NCBI GenBank assembly: GCA_018260475.1
Contig: JAGLBA010000006.1
Span: 1-64,000 of the forward strand
Reading direction: 5' to 3'
Length of the DNA: 64,000 nt
DNA from: Chryseobacterium sp.
GTDB taxonomy: Bacteria > Bacteroidota > Bacteroidia > Flavobacteriales > Weeksellaceae
The position numbers were made by a program, and so were the translations under genes. This document shows, in pieces, positions 33,136-44,885 of this stretch; position 1 is the stretch's first letter; each line of letters starts with the position of its first letter. A model generated the notes under the pieces. The model ran no database searches and had not been told where the DNA came from. It saw nothing but the letters and a program-made list of their open reading frames with translations.

Positions 33136-34482
33136 GTGAAGGAAGCAAAAAAAATACTCATTATCACCTACTACTGGCCGCCTGCAGGTGGGCCGGGCGT
33201 GCAGCGGTGGTTGAAATTCACGAAATACCTACCCGAATTCAGCTGGAAACCAACGGTTTTTATTCCTGAAAATCCTAGTTATCCGATTATTGATGATACT
33301 TTGGCAAAAGAAGTTTCACCTCAACTCGACATCATTAAAACAAAAATCTGGGAGCCATATCAAATAGCCGAAAAATTTGGGAAAGACAATAAAAAATTCA
33401 AGGCTGGACAATTTGATGTGGGTAAAAACCAATCTTGGAGATCCAAACTTTCAATTTGGGTAAGGGGGAATTTTTTTATCCCGGACGCACGGGTCTTTTG
33501 GGTAAAGCCTTCCCTTAAATTCTTGAAACAATACTTAAAAGAAAATCAATTCGACGCCTTTGTTACCACAGGGCCGCCGCATTCTTTGCACCTCATCGGT
33601 TTAGGTTTAAAAAAAGAATTTCCGGACTTGAAATGGATTGCAGATTTCCGCGACCCTTGGACGGAAATTTCCTACTACAAACACCTGAAACTCACGAAAA
33701 GCTCCGATAAAAAGCACCAAGATCTTGAACAAAAAGTTTTTGATAAAGCCGACATTACTTTAGCAACCAGTTATACAGACGCCGAAAATTTCAGAAAAAA
33801 AGGTGCGAATGCCGTTTGTATTACGAATGGATTTGATGAGGAGATCCAAGATCCAAGAGCCGCGAATCTGAACCAAAAACTTGAATCTGCGATTTCGAAA
33901 CCCGAAACCCAAAACTCGAGAACAACAAAATTTACCTTAAGTTATATCGGTGTGTTGGAACAACTGCGGAATCCGGAGGTTTTGTGGGAAGTTTTGAATG
34001 AAATTATAACTCAAAACTCTGACTTCAAAAGTTATTTCAAACTCAATTTTGTAGGTCGTGTGGATGATAAGATTTTAGAAAAAATTAATTTATCACCATT
34101 GAAAAATGTAGTGAATAATGTAGGCTACCTCTCTCATTCTGAATCAATAACGGAGATGCGGAAAGCCAATCTCCTGCTCCTCACCAATTTTCCCGAAGAG
34201 AGTTCCAAAGGCATCATCCCAGGAAAAATTTTCGAATACCTTTCCACCGGCAACCCTATCCTTTCCTTTGGCCCTGAATCTTCAGATGTGGAAAGGATTT
34301 TAGACCAAACAAAAGCAGGAAAACATTTTACCTGCCAACAAAAATCGGAAGTTAAACAATTCATTCTCAATAGCTTCCAACAATGGAAAACCGGCAACCT
34401 CAAAACTGAAACTGCCGGAATAGAAGAATTTTCACGAAAAAATTTAACTAAAAAATTAGCTGAAATTTTAGAGAGTAGATAG
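33136..34482 (+). CDS. glycosyltransferase (GT4-like)
   Basis: A 448-residue GT-B fold enzyme. The N-terminal half begins with ILIITYYWPPAGGPGVQRWL, the donor-independent GGPGVQRW loop seen in many flavobacterial enzymes. The C-terminal half has LSYIGVLEQLRNPE, a sugar-nucleotide motif around PEESSKGIIPGKIFEYLSTG and NPILSFGPE. It probably builds capsule, O-antigen or another surface glycan; acceptor and donor are unknown. The start is a GTG at 33136; no in-frame ATG is near. Confidence 0.85.
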   Translation: MKEAKKILIITYYWPPAGGPGVQRWLKFTKYLPEFSWKPTVFIPENPSYPIIDDTLAKEVSPQLDIIKTKIWEPYQIAEKFGKDNKKFKAGQFDVGKNQSWRSKLSIWVRGNFFIPDARVFWVKPSLKFLKQYLKENQFDAFVTTGPPHSLHLIGLGLKKEFPDLKWIADFRDPWTEISYYKHLKLTKSSDKKHQDLEQKVFDKADITLATSYTDAENFRKKGANAVCITNGFDEEIQDPRAANLNQKLESAISKPETQNSRTTKFTLSYIGVLEQLRNPEVLWEVLNEIITQNSDFKSYFKLNFVGRVDDKILEKINLSPLKNVVNNVGYLSHSESITEMRKANLLLLTNFPEESSKGIIPGKIFEYLSTGNPILSFGPESSDVERILDQTKAGKHFTCQQKSEVKQFILNSFQQWKTGNLKTETAGIEEFSRKNLTKKLAEILESR

Positions 34483-34525
34483 AAAATCTTCAATCATTAA
34501 TCGCTAATGACCCATCACTCATATT

Positions 34526-35506
34526 TTAAAGCCAACCCATCTGCGCCATCCATTCATCATTATAAATTTTCCCGACATATCTACTGCCGTGGTCGTGTAG
34601 AAGCACCACAATAATATCGTCTTTCGTGAATTGGTCCTGCATTTGCTTTATTGCCGCAATCGCACTTCCGGCGGAATATCCACAAAAAATCCCTTCCTCT
34701 TTAGCGAGTTTTCGAGCATAAATAGCACCGTCTTTATCCGTAACTTTTTCAAAATGATCGATGACGCTCATGTCGTAATTTTCCGGAATAATATCCTCGC
34801 CAATGCCCTCTGTAATGTAGGTATAAGCATTTTTTGGATTCAGTACGCCCGTTTCGTGGTATTCTTTTAGGATGGAACCATAGGTATCTACCCCGATAAT
34901 TTTGATGTCCTTATTTTTCTCCTTGAAGAACATTCCGCAACCCGTAACAGTTCCACCTGTACCTGCGCCCGCCACGAAATGCGTGATTTCACCTTTGGTT
35001 TGTTCCCAAATTTCCGGCGCGGTTTGTTCGTAATGCGCCGCGCGGTTGGAGAGATTATCGTATTGATTCACATACCATCCGTTCTCCGTTTCTCGCGCAA
35101 GTCGCTTAGCTACAGAATAATATGAGCGCGGATCTTCTGGTGACACATCCGTAGGACAGATTACAACCTGTGCGCCGAGAGCTCTTAAGATATCAGCTTT
35201 TTCTGTGGATTGTTTAGAATTGGTCACGAAAATACATTTGTATCCTTTCACAATGGCTGCAAGCGCCAGTCCCATTCCCGTATTTCCAGAAGTCCCTTCA
35301 ATGATAGTTCCACCAGGTTTTAGCGCGCCGGATTTTTCGGCGTCTTCCACCATTTTCACCGCCATTCTGTCCTTTACGGAATTTCCGGGGTTCGTGGTTT
35401 CAATTTTAGCCAAAACCAGTGCAGGGAAATCAACCCCCAGAACTTTGTTTAGTTTCACCAGAGGAGTATTGCCAATGGTTTCGAGGATATTTTGTGCGTA
35501 TTTCAT
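34526..35506 (-). CDS. PLP-dependent cysteine synthase/cystathionine beta-synthase family enzyme
   Basis: A 326-residue fold-type II PLP enzyme. The PLP lysine is in NPGNSVKDRMAV, the phosphate loop is GAGTGGTVTG, and the substrate loop is EGTSGNTGMGLA. The C-terminal end (YNDEWMAQMGWL) is like catalytic cores of cystathionine beta-synthases rather than CysK. There is no CBS domain. It makes cysteine from O-acetylserine or cystathionine from serine and homocysteine; sequence alone does not decide. Confidence 0.88.
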   Translation of the reverse strand: MKYAQNILETIGNTPLVKLNKVLGVDFPALVLAKIETTNPGNSVKDRMAVKMVEDAEKSGALKPGGTIIEGTSGNTGMGLALAAIVKGYKCIFVTNSKQSTEKADILRALGAQVVICPTDVSPEDPRSYYSVAKRLARETENGWYVNQYDNLSNRAAHYEQTAPEIWEQTKGEITHFVAGAGTGGTVTGCGMFFKEKNKDIKIIGVDTYGSILKEYHETGVLNPKNAYTYITEGIGEDIIPENYDMSVIDHFEKVTDKDGAIYARKLAKEEGIFCGYSAGSAIAAIKQMQDQFTKDDIIVVLLHDHGSRYVGKIYNDEWMAQMGWL

Positions 35507-35549
35507 GATTGCTAAATTCGTAAATAAATATTAAAAAAATGCGAATCCA

Positions 35550-35557
35550 CAAATATA
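35550..35557 (-). promoter_or_regulatory. -7 box for the cysteine synthase-family gene
   Basis: TATATTTG matches TAnnTTTG, 43 bp before the ATG at 35506. Confidence 0.55.
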
Positions 35558-35566
35558 CATTTTAAA

Positions 35567-36796
35567 TTAATTGTACTTAACGGCCTTCACCGGAGAAATT
35601 TTTGAAATTAAATAACTTGGCAAAATTAAGGCGATGGCAGAGATGAAAAGGATGCCTGCGGAAATAGCGAGGATTAAAAGCGGGTTAAGATCCACCGGAA
35701 CCTCACTCACATAATAATTTTCAGGATTGAGTTTGATTACTCCGAAAAGTTTTTGAATTAAAAGTAAACCAATGCCAATAGCGTTCCCGACAAGCAAGCC
35801 TGGCACCATAATCATTATGGTATAATTAATAAAAATCTTGCGGATTTGCACATTGCTCGCACCTAGAGCCTTTAGCATTCCGATAGAATTTGTTCTTTCG
35901 ATAATGAGGATGAGCAAAACCATGATGATATTTGTGACTACTACAATCAACATTATGATGATAATCAAGGCGATATTTGTGTCGAAAATATTAATCCAAT
36001 CTACAATTTGAGGATAGAGGTCTGTAATTTTTTCGGCATAGTTCCGATAGCCGATAGCATCTTCTACTTTGGGAAAAACTATATTCAGATCATCGGAATT
36101 ATTCAAAAAAACTTCGTAACCACCGACTTGCGAGCGCTCTATTCCCAAAATTTTTCGTGCGTGATTTATCCCGCCGATAATATACAAATCATCAATCATT
36201 TTGATGTCGGTTTTATAAATTCCAACGATTTTAAATTTCCTATAAAGTGGTTTTTGATTTTCCTTGGAGAAAATCGCGACCACGCTGTCATTCAGTTTTT
36301 TATGAAGGTCGCCAGCTATCTTTTGTGAAATTGCCACATTGCCATTAAAAACATCCTCGGTGACTTGCGGAGTTTCACCTTCAATCAGGAATTTTTTAAA
36401 CCTATTGTGGTCGAAATCCTTCCCTATACCTTTAAAAATAATCCCGGCAAAATTATCTTCCGTGCGTAAAATCCCGCTCACTGTTACGACTTTTTGCAAA
36501 CCAGCTACGCCATCAATAGTTTTAAGCTTTTGAATATCAAAACCTTCCGGATTTAATACTGATGAATTGTATGAAGAATTGGTCTTGGTAGATTTCACTT
36601 CTATCGCTCCGCCAAAATCTGTAAGCCTGTTTTTGATAGCATATTTCGTCCCCAATCCGGTAGAAACCGTGATGAGCGAAACCAACACGCCAAGCGCCAC
36701 GGATAGCCGACCGATGAAGATGATAATCCGCGAGAGATTATTTTTGTTATCTTTGGATAAAGCAATTTTTTTTGAAAAATATAATGGAAAGCTCAA
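35567..36796 (-). CDS. FtsX/LolE-type ABC transporter permease
   Basis: A 409-residue permease with one N-terminal helix (residues about 24-47), a large periplasmic domain (50-270), and three C-terminal helices with the FtsX signature (ERTNSIGMLKALGASNVQIR). The layout matches LolC/LolE, which extract lipoproteins from the inner membrane. No ATPase gene is adjacent. The start is TTG at 36796, as no ATG precedes the conserved FPLYFSKKIA start. It overlaps the divergent namZ 5' end. Confidence 0.88.
   Translation of the reverse strand: MSFPLYFSKKIALSKDNKNNLSRIIIFIGRLSVALGVLVSLITVSTGLGTKYAIKNRLTDFGGAIEVKSTKTNSSYNSSVLNPEGFDIQKLKTIDGVAGLQKVVTVSGILRTEDNFAGIIFKGIGKDFDHNRFKKFLIEGETPQVTEDVFNGNVAISQKIAGDLHKKLNDSVVAIFSKENQKPLYRKFKIVGIYKTDIKMIDDLYIIGGINHARKILGIERSQVGGYEVFLNNSDDLNIVFPKVEDAIGYRNYAEKITDLYPQIVDWINIFDTNIALIIIIMLIVVVTNIIMVLLILIIERTNSIGMLKALGASNVQIRKIFINYTIMIMVPGLLVGNAIGIGLLLIQKLFGVIKLNPENYYVSEVPVDLNPLLILAISAGILFISAIALILPSYLISKISPVKAVKYN
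36748..36755 (+). promoter_or_regulatory. -7 box for namZ, inside the opposite permease gene
   Basis: TATCTTTG matches TAnnTTTG, 28 bp before the ATG at 36784. Confidence 0.5.
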
Positions 36797-37989
36797 AATT
36801 TATGAATTTATCGCCCAAAATTAAATATTTAGTTCTGATTTGCCTAATCTTTTCAGGCTTCGTTTCTGCGCAAAAAATCGTTTCAGAATGTTTCAAAAGT
36901 GGCGCCGACCGCACGGAACTGTACTTGCCATTACTTCAAGATAAAAATGTAGCTATCGTGACCAATCATACGGGACTGCTCCAAGACCGCATTCACCTCG
37001 TAGATTTTTTGGTGAGCCAGGATATAAAAATCAGAAGCATCTTCGCGCCGGAACATGGCTTCCGCGGAGAAGCCGATGCCGGGGAACATGTGAAAAACGG
37101 TATCGACACCAAAACGGGCATCCCAATTGTGTCGCTATACGGCGAAAACAAAAAGCCCAAACCCGAACAATTGGCGGGCATTGATGTGATTTTATTTGAT
37201 ATTCAAGATGTCGGGGTTCGTTTTTACACCTACATTTCTACCTTAGCTTATGTGATGGAGGCAGCCGCTGAAAATGGCAAGGAAGTCATCCTCCTCGATC
37301 GCCCAAACCCACACGACGGTTATACCGATGGCCCCATGATGCAGGAACCGTGGAAAAGTTTTGTGGGAATGCATAGCGTACCCGTAGTTTATGGCCTCAC
37401 CATAGGAGAATACGGCCACATGTTGAACGGAGAACGGTGGCTAAAAAACGGTGTAAAGGTAAAATATACGGTAATCCCGATGCTGAACTATCACAAAAAG
37501 CAGCGCTACGGCGTTTCTGATAAGCCTTCGCCCAACTTAAAAACAGATAAAGCCATCAACCTCTATCCTTCGCTTTGTTTTTTTGAAGGAACACAAATAT
37601 CCGTCGGTCGTGGCACAGATGCGCCATTTACCGTTTACGGCAGTCCGTGGACGAAATCTTTGCCTTACACCTTCACCCCAAGGCCGAATCCGGGTGCAAA
37701 ATCCCCTGTATTTAGTGGGCAGAAGTGTTACGGAGAAGATTTGGTAGACTATCCGGAAGATTTGCGCAGGTTGAATTTGGAATGGCTCATCAAGGCTTAT
37801 AAAAAATACCGTAATCCCAAGCAGGATTTCTTTACGAAAAATCTTTGGATCGATAAACTTGCCGGCACGGATGAACTTCGCAAACAAGTCATCGCTGGAA
37901 AAACCGAAGCCGAAATCCGAAAATCATGGGAAAAAGGTCTACAAGATTTTGAAAAAATTAGGTTGAAATATGTGATGTATGAGGATTAA
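36784..37989 (+). CDS. namZ: exo-beta-N-acetylmuramidase NamZ-family (DUF1343)
   Basis: A 401-residue exported protein of the DUF1343 family. Members such as Tannerella and Bacillus NamZ cut MurNAc from the non-reducing end of cell-wall glycans, which fits recycling or scavenging of peptidoglycan. Key segments are VTNHTGLLQDRIHLVDFL, FAPEHGFRGEADAGEHV, LFDIQDVGVRFYTYISTL and the C-terminal EGTQISVGRGTDAPFTVYG. The signal peptide ends at VSA-QK. Start is either ATG 36784 or ATG 36802; the latter gives a more usual signal length. Confidence 0.88.
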   Translation: MESSKFMNLSPKIKYLVLICLIFSGFVSAQKIVSECFKSGADRTELYLPLLQDKNVAIVTNHTGLLQDRIHLVDFLVSQDIKIRSIFAPEHGFRGEADAGEHVKNGIDTKTGIPIVSLYGENKKPKPEQLAGIDVILFDIQDVGVRFYTYISTLAYVMEAAAENGKEVILLDRPNPHDGYTDGPMMQEPWKSFVGMHSVPVVYGLTIGEYGHMLNGERWLKNGVKVKYTVIPMLNYHKKQRYGVSDKPSPNLKTDKAINLYPSLCFFEGTQISVGRGTDAPFTVYGSPWTKSLPYTFTPRPNPGAKSPVFSGQKCYGEDLVDYPEDLRRLNLEWLIKAYKKYRNPKQDFFTKNLWIDKLAGTDELRKQVIAGKTEAEIRKSWEKGLQDFEKIRLKYVMYED

Positions 37990-38169
37990 TCGTAATTTAA
38001 CCCATTATTGAAGCTATCGATAAAAAAAAACAATACATTTTGTAAAATTAAATATTATAAAAACAATATTCTTTTCCATTCGTACTATTTGTGTTCGGCA
38101 TCTTTGGAATTGAATTGACCATTGGCGAGATGTTTGCTATTTGAAAAATATGACTAAAAAATAAATAAA

Positions 38170-38337
38170 ATGAAAAATTTAACATTATCTTTTGTTGCCG
38201 CGTTTTTACTAATGACCCTCACCAGTTGCAGCGTTGTAGAAACCGCTTTCGATGCCGGAATGTATTGGGCGTTCTTCTTGGTAGCCGCTGTGATAGCCGT
38301 AGTTATCTGGCTTCTAACAAAAAACCGCGGAAATTAG
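38170..38337 (+). CDS. 55-residue lipoprotein with a membrane helix
   Basis: The ATG at 38170 opens a protein with a lipoprotein signal (MKNLTLSFVAAFLLMTLTSC), a short linker (SVVETAFDAG), and then a transmembrane helix (MYWAFFLVAAVIAVVIWLLT) and a basic tail. A perfect terminator follows after 20 bp. Small proteins of this build are seen in Weeksellaceae but have no known function. The codon pattern and lipobox make a real gene likely. Confidence 0.72.
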   Translation: MKNLTLSFVAAFLLMTLTSCSVVETAFDAGMYWAFFLVAAVIAVVIWLLTKNRGN

Positions 38338-38357
38338 TACAATTCCATTTAAACAAG

Positions 38358-38386
38358 AAAAACCGCCTGATTTGTGCGGTTTTTTT
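38358..38386 (+). terminator. terminator of the small lipoprotein gene
   Basis: AAAAACCGC pairs with GCGGTTTTT around a nine-base loop, followed by a long T run. Confidence 0.85.
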
Positions 38387-38478
38387 TGTTAAGATGCGGT
38401 TTTAATAGAGATTATGAAATTTCTTAATTAAAAAAAATACCATTTAAAACAGTTTTTAGATACATTAACATTTGGTAT

Positions 38479-40005
38479 TTATTTTTTGATAAACTTAACT
38501 GAAGTGTTATTAACCTTAATAAAATAGACACCGTATCCAAGTTGATTTACATTGATTCCATTTTTGTAAAGACCTTTCATAATGGCTTTTCCACTCATGT
38601 CGAAAATCTGGTAACTAGCATTGTTTCCAGTATTTTTTAGGAATAAAGTTTCTTTTACCGGATTTGGATACGCAGCCACCATTCTGTCTTGGTAAGACGT
38701 TTCAGTAGTCCCCAAAACACGGTCACTGCTGATGTTAAATATAAATTTCCCCTCTTCAAAATCAATAATTGAAGACGCTCCTACATTGATGTAATATTTT
38801 TTTCCAGCTACACTGTTTGGTATAGTCAGGGTTTCTGCAGCACCATAAGATCCTGCATCTGCCGTTGCCAAACAATTAGCTTCATCACAAGTTCCTTCTT
38901 TTACCATGATAGCAGCATCCCAAGTTGCAGTAGGGCTAACCGTTACTTTTATATTTCCGCCATCCCCTGTTATTTCGTACCACATCCCATCATTCATATA
39001 ACCACTACCTGCGCATTCGGCAGGGCTTGTAGTGTCACTGGCATAGGTACCGTCTTCCATTTGGTTGAATGGCAATGATGCAATCACTTTTGCAGTAGAG
39101 CACACATCATTTGCCACCGCTGCTCCTGTGGTGAATGAAGAACTTGTACATCCCACGGCTTCTCCATATTGGTTAACCGGCGTAACTGTCACATAATAGG
39201 TTGTGCTTGGCATCAAGCCAAAAGAAAAGAAATAGCTGGTATCGCCACCGTTATCAAATTTATTAACCTCATCCGTTGCACCGGGTGTCGTGCCCACACT
39301 TACAAGATATTTAGTGGCTCCCGCTACCGATGTATAAGTCACCTTTGGAAGGAAAGTCACATTTCTAGCACCATTCGCTGGCGAAACAACCGAAGAACAC
39401 GCAGGTGCGGTTGCCGGGGCAGATATGCCAAGAAGCGTCACATTTGGTAAGATATTATTTAGATTTCCCGTTCCTGGAGCTGCCGGGTCAATATTACTCG
39501 AATCCGATGTGGAAGCCTTATAAATCACAGAACCTGTAGCGCTGGATGAACCGAGGAATTTGTGTGCAGAAGAATCATAGCCTGCTTTATTTTCATCTAC
39601 CGCAATAACAAGATTGGATGCGCCGTCATATGCAAACGGTGTTGCGAAAGATATGGTAACGGTGTTATCCGCAGCTACAGAAATCGTTCCAGAAAACACT
39701 TTTGCAAGTTGTTCCACAGGTACCCAATCAGAAGAATTAGCAGCCATCGGTTTAGTCGTATGGCCCACATAAACATCTACCGTACTGGATTTTGCCAAAG
39801 TAGTTCCTGTCGTTACCTTATACCTCAATCCCGTAATGGTTCCTGCCGGTCCGATGGCAGATGCACCGTAAAAAGATTGGCTATATCCATTATTATAAAA
39901 TGGATAAATGGGCGCGTATGCACTAAGGCTTCCTGTGCCAATAGTAATTTGTGCCTGAGTGAAAGATGCCGCTATAACGGCCATAGAAAATAGAACCTTT
40001 TTCAT
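38479..40005 (-). CDS. secreted protein with type IX sorting domain
   Basis: A 508-residue exported protein. The signal peptide ends near TQA-QITIG. Residues about 20-195 form a beta-rich domain, followed by a fibronectin-type III-like segment (about 205-295, ATKYLVSVGTTPGATDEVNK) and a PPC-like domain (about 300-425). The last 75 residues are a type A C-terminal sorting domain (AYPNPVKETLFLKN, YQIFDMSGKAIMKG, YGVYFIKVN). It is exported by the type IX system, for which porT lies at 15.0 kb. It has no visible catalytic domain and is probably an adhesin or surface glycoprotein. Confidence 0.88.
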   Translation of the reverse strand: MKKVLFSMAVIAASFTQAQITIGTGSLSAYAPIYPFYNNGYSQSFYGASAIGPAGTITGLRYKVTTGTTLAKSSTVDVYVGHTTKPMAANSSDWVPVEQLAKVFSGTISVAADNTVTISFATPFAYDGASNLVIAVDENKAGYDSSAHKFLGSSSATGSVIYKASTSDSSNIDPAAPGTGNLNNILPNVTLLGISAPATAPACSSVVSPANGARNVTFLPKVTYTSVAGATKYLVSVGTTPGATDEVNKFDNGGDTSYFFSFGLMPSTTYYVTVTPVNQYGEAVGCTSSSFTTGAAVANDVCSTAKVIASLPFNQMEDGTYASDTTSPAECAGSGYMNDGMWYEITGDGGNIKVTVSPTATWDAAIMVKEGTCDEANCLATADAGSYGAAETLTIPNSVAGKKYYINVGASSIIDFEEGKFIFNISSDRVLGTTETSYQDRMVAAYPNPVKETLFLKNTGNNASYQIFDMSGKAIMKGLYKNGINVNQLGYGVYFIKVNNTSVKFIKK

Positions 40006-40227
40006 TAATATTAATATTTGTTATGCCAAATATAATATTTTTATTGAAACATTGAATTGACAATTAGTTTTTATTTGCACATACTTTAATGTTATAAAAC
40101 TTGATACAGATTATGCACGAAATAATAAGTTTTAAAATTGCTATAACCTGAATTTACAGCTGTCGCCTCATTTCATTTCCTTTTTTAAAACTTTACTGCG
40201 TTTAATGGTGAAATCTATTATTTTAAT

Positions 40228-40235
40228 TAAATTTG
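40228..40235 (+). promoter_or_regulatory. -7 box for icd
   Basis: TAAATTTG matches TAnnTTTG, 55 bp before the ATG. Confidence 0.55.
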
Positions 40236-40284
40236 TAAATGTGATTTGTTAAAACAAAATAAATCCGCGAACAATAAACAATAA

Positions 40285-42507
<2,223 letters not shown>

Positions 42508-42532
42508 GATATAGAAGCAAGAATAAAGATAC

Positions 42533-42562
42533 ATTCCCCTTTCGTGAGAGGGGAATTTTTTT
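42533..42562 (+). terminator. icd terminator
   Basis: ATTCCCCT pairs with AGGGGAAT around an eight-base loop and is followed by eight T. Confidence 0.85.
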
Positions 42563-42577
42563 TGTTGATGAAGTTTT

Positions 42578-42697
42578 GGGCGCCATTTCCGGCTCTTCGC
42601 TATTACTCCTCGCGCCCTCGCTTACAATCATGCGGCACAACTTTCCCTACGCTTGCTGTGGGGTAGCCGCTGCGATCCGGGGCGCGCGGGATTCGCC
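42578..42697 (-). repeat. dispersed palindromic repeat, copy B
   Basis: On the minus strand it begins CGAATCCCGCGCGCCCCGGA and ends GAGCCGGAAATGGCGCC. These ends are shared with copy A at 48075-48199, while the inside differs. It fills the space between icd and a membrane-protein gene. Confidence 0.75.
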
Positions 42698-42706
42698 GTA
42701 CCATAA

Positions 42707-43294
42707 TTATGTCCAAAAATCCACTCCTTCGAATTCTTTAGCAAAATAACCTATACCGTATCCTAAAAGTACACCCATAACAAATAGCAATAGTAAACCC
42801 ACAATAGTCCAAAAAATCGCGTTTATCAGTTTCCCATTTAAACCTAACTTATCTACAAACCAGTTTTCGGTTTTTGAAATAAAACTAAAAAATTGATTAT
42901 CAGACATTAGCGCATTCCGGTTAAATTCAAAATCATCGCGGTCGTTGTCTAAAGTGGCTACTAAATCGGAAATCTGCACAATATATTTTCCATACATCTC
43001 TTTTAACCATACCCTTCCCAAAAAAAACATTACAGCACAACTGACTACAAAAGAAATCACCAACATGAATGTAGCACCGGCGTATCCTTTGTCCGGCGAA
43101 TACATGATGATGTACATCCCTAAAAAAATAGGTACAAAAGCAAGATAGTAAGATTTATAATGCTCTGTGTTCAGCACAAGTTCATAGCGGAGATTCAATA
43201 AATTGTGATAAGTTTTAAAACTTTGCGTGCTTAACTTTTTATATAGAGAATAAAATTTTATAAAATAATAGACAACCACAAAAATCATTACCAT
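42707..43294 (-). CDS. multi-pass membrane protein of unknown function
   Basis: A 195-residue protein with four predicted helices: residues 1-12 (start of a helix), about 48-64, 74-94 and 158-184. A soluble segment (95-150, rich in Asn and Asp) lies between the third and fourth. I recognise no family. The frame stays open for more than 20 codons upstream (AQQLLQLAVWF) without an ATG, GTG or TTG, so the true start may use a rarer codon or the N terminus may be cut. The palindromic repeat follows its stop. Confidence 0.65.
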   Translation of the reverse strand: MVMIFVVVYYFIKFYSLYKKLSTQSFKTYHNLLNLRYELVLNTEHYKSYYLAFVPIFLGMYIIMYSPDKGYAGATFMLVISFVVSCAVMFFLGRVWLKEMYGKYIVQISDLVATLDNDRDDFEFNRNALMSDNQFFSFISKTENWFVDKLGLNGKLINAIFWTIVGLLLLFVMGVLLGYGIGYFAKEFEGVDFWT

Positions 43295-43755
43295 AAACCA
43301 AACTGCTAATTGTAATAACTGCTGTGCATGATAATTTTTTAAAATCGAAAAAAAATTTAGAGCAAGATAAAAAATTCAAAGTCATCATACACGCGAAGTG
43401 CAGAATTTCTTTAAATTTGCACTATACAGGTACTATTTATACACGAAAAATTTGCTTAGGAATTGAGGTAAAACTTATCGAACAATGGCTTCGGCACGGT
43501 TTGCGGAGGTTGCACATCGTATAATTTTAAAGGGAAAGCGACAGTTTTCACTTTGCCACTTCAATATTTTTTTCCCGAGGCAGATGACGATTTCTAACTT
43601 TAAAGACGATTTTCATGGTGCTTTCTACTGTCCGGATTAGCAAAATGAAGAGGTGGCATACCTATAGCCCACATTATTTGGTTTTTGATTCAATTTTTAC
43701 TAAAATCGGAACATAATTTGCATTAATATTATCATTAAACAAATATTTTAAATCA
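43295..43755. other. intergenic, possible decayed gene
   Basis: A plus-strand frame of 51 codons (43485-43640) reads MASARFAEVAHRIILKGKRQ and ends FHGAFYCPD. In the same frame after the stop it continues QNEEVAYL. This tail resembles 2590-2630. There is a TAAATTTG box near 43412. I cannot support a functional gene. Confidence 0.35.
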
Positions 43756-44184
43756 ATGAAAAAATTCTTATTAGTAGCGTCTATCGCGCTTATCGCAACG
43801 GCTTGTACAAAAAAAGAGGAAACCAGCGCAACAACTACCGAAAATACGGAAGTTACAACTCCCGACACCACCTCTACAAATACTGTAACCCCAATGGATT
43901 CGGCAACTGCAGGATCCGCAACTGAAAATAACACTGCGGTGGAGGTTATCAATTATGTGAGCAACGACGGTAAAACGACTTTCAGTGGTAGTTACGATGT
44001 TCAAAATGAATCTCTTGCACTGAAAAATGAAACCACAGGCGAGACTTACGACATGAAGCGTGTCCCTGGAGCGAGCGGCGGACAGTATAAAGACGCTAAA
44101 GGTTACACTTTTACTGAGCACCAAGGAAAATTCTACTTCGGCAAAGATGGTAAAGACCTAATTACTGGAGAAATCAAAAAATAA
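43756..44184 (+). CDS. lipoprotein, possibly MliC-like
   Basis: A 142-residue lipoprotein with signal peptide MKKFLLVASIALIATAC. Residues about 20-65 are a flexible linker of Thr, Ser, Glu and Asn. The folded part (about 66-142) has YVSNDGKTTFSGSYDVQNES, LKNETTGETYDMKRVPGASG and the C-terminal FTEHQGKFYFGKDGKDLI. The layout of strands and the ASG turn resemble the MliC lysozyme-inhibitor fold, but the usual cysteines are absent. Confidence in the lipoprotein is high, in the family low. Confidence 0.75.
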   Translation: MKKFLLVASIALIATACTKKEETSATTTENTEVTTPDTTSTNTVTPMDSATAGSATENNTAVEVINYVSNDGKTTFSGSYDVQNESLALKNETTGETYDMKRVPGASGGQYKDAKGYTFTEHQGKFYFGKDGKDLITGEIKK

Positions 44185-44205
44185 TTATTTTCTTACAATA
44201 TAAAT

Positions 44206-44238
44206 AAAATGCACCTTACGAAAAGGTGCATTTTTTTT
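44206..44238 (+). terminator. terminator of the MliC-like gene
   Basis: AAAATGCACCTT pairs with AAGGTGCATTTT around a short loop, followed by T residues. Confidence 0.88.
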
Positions 44239-44502
44239 ATTTAAAAATAGGTGTTATTCTTCTGTTTATTTTGACTTGATAAAATGAACAGATACAGCTT
44301 TTGTTACTCAATAGCGTTCTCAAACCTTTTGTTGTGAGGTAGAAATTTCTATTTTGACTTGCAAATTTTTAAATTGTTTTTTATCATTCTTGCGAACCTA
44401 TTTTTTAATTTTAATATCAATTGCTGAGACAAATTACTAATATTTAAATATTCATTAAGCTTTTATATAATCTCCAGAAATTATCCGCAGTTGTTGTTGG
44501 TA
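44239..44502. other. AT-rich spacer
   Basis: I see no gene, RNA or clear repeat here. With the preceding terminator it makes up a gap of 318 bp. Confidence 0.5.
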
Positions 44503-44877
44503 TCAACCTAGAGCTTTTTTTATTGAAATTTTCAGGACATTCAAGAACACCAATATCAATAGAAAATTCTGAAGAAAGTAATTCCAACTGAATTTTGACA
44601 TCACTACTACATCCACTTGTTCTTTGCCGATATAATAGCTTATTTCAAAGATTTGCCTTGGGAAGCCGTATCGTTTTCCGCAATACATACCACTGCAAAA
44701 ATCTTCTGAATAAAATGCAGTTGCAGCTGTAATCACCAACGCCATAACGATCAATGGTATACTTAAAAACTCCTTTATATTTCGTTTTTTAATTTTAATT
44801 AAAACCAAATAGACCGCCAATAAAATGACGAATGAAATAATGAAATGATTGAAAGTAAAATGGGTGTGGATATTCAT
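44503..44877 (-). CDS. small membrane protein paired with the HSDR_N nuclease
   Basis: A 124-residue protein with three helices: residues about 12-28 (FIISFVILLAVYLVLI), 39-54 (IPLIVMALVITAATAF) and 98-117 (FLQNFLLILVFLNVLKI). The loop between helices two and three has two cysteines (DFCSGMYCGKRYG). I recognise no family. It starts eight bases after the nuclease stop, so the two are co-transcribed. The genes are AT-rich. A role with the nuclease, for example membrane attachment or effector, is only inferred from position. Confidence 0.72.
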   Translation of the reverse strand: MNIHTHFTFNHFIISFVILLAVYLVLIKIKKRNIKEFLSIPLIVMALVITAATAFYSEDFCSGMYCGKRYGFPRQIFEISYYIGKEQVDVVVMSKFSWNYFLQNFLLILVFLNVLKISIKKALG

Positions 44878-44885
44878 AAAAATAT

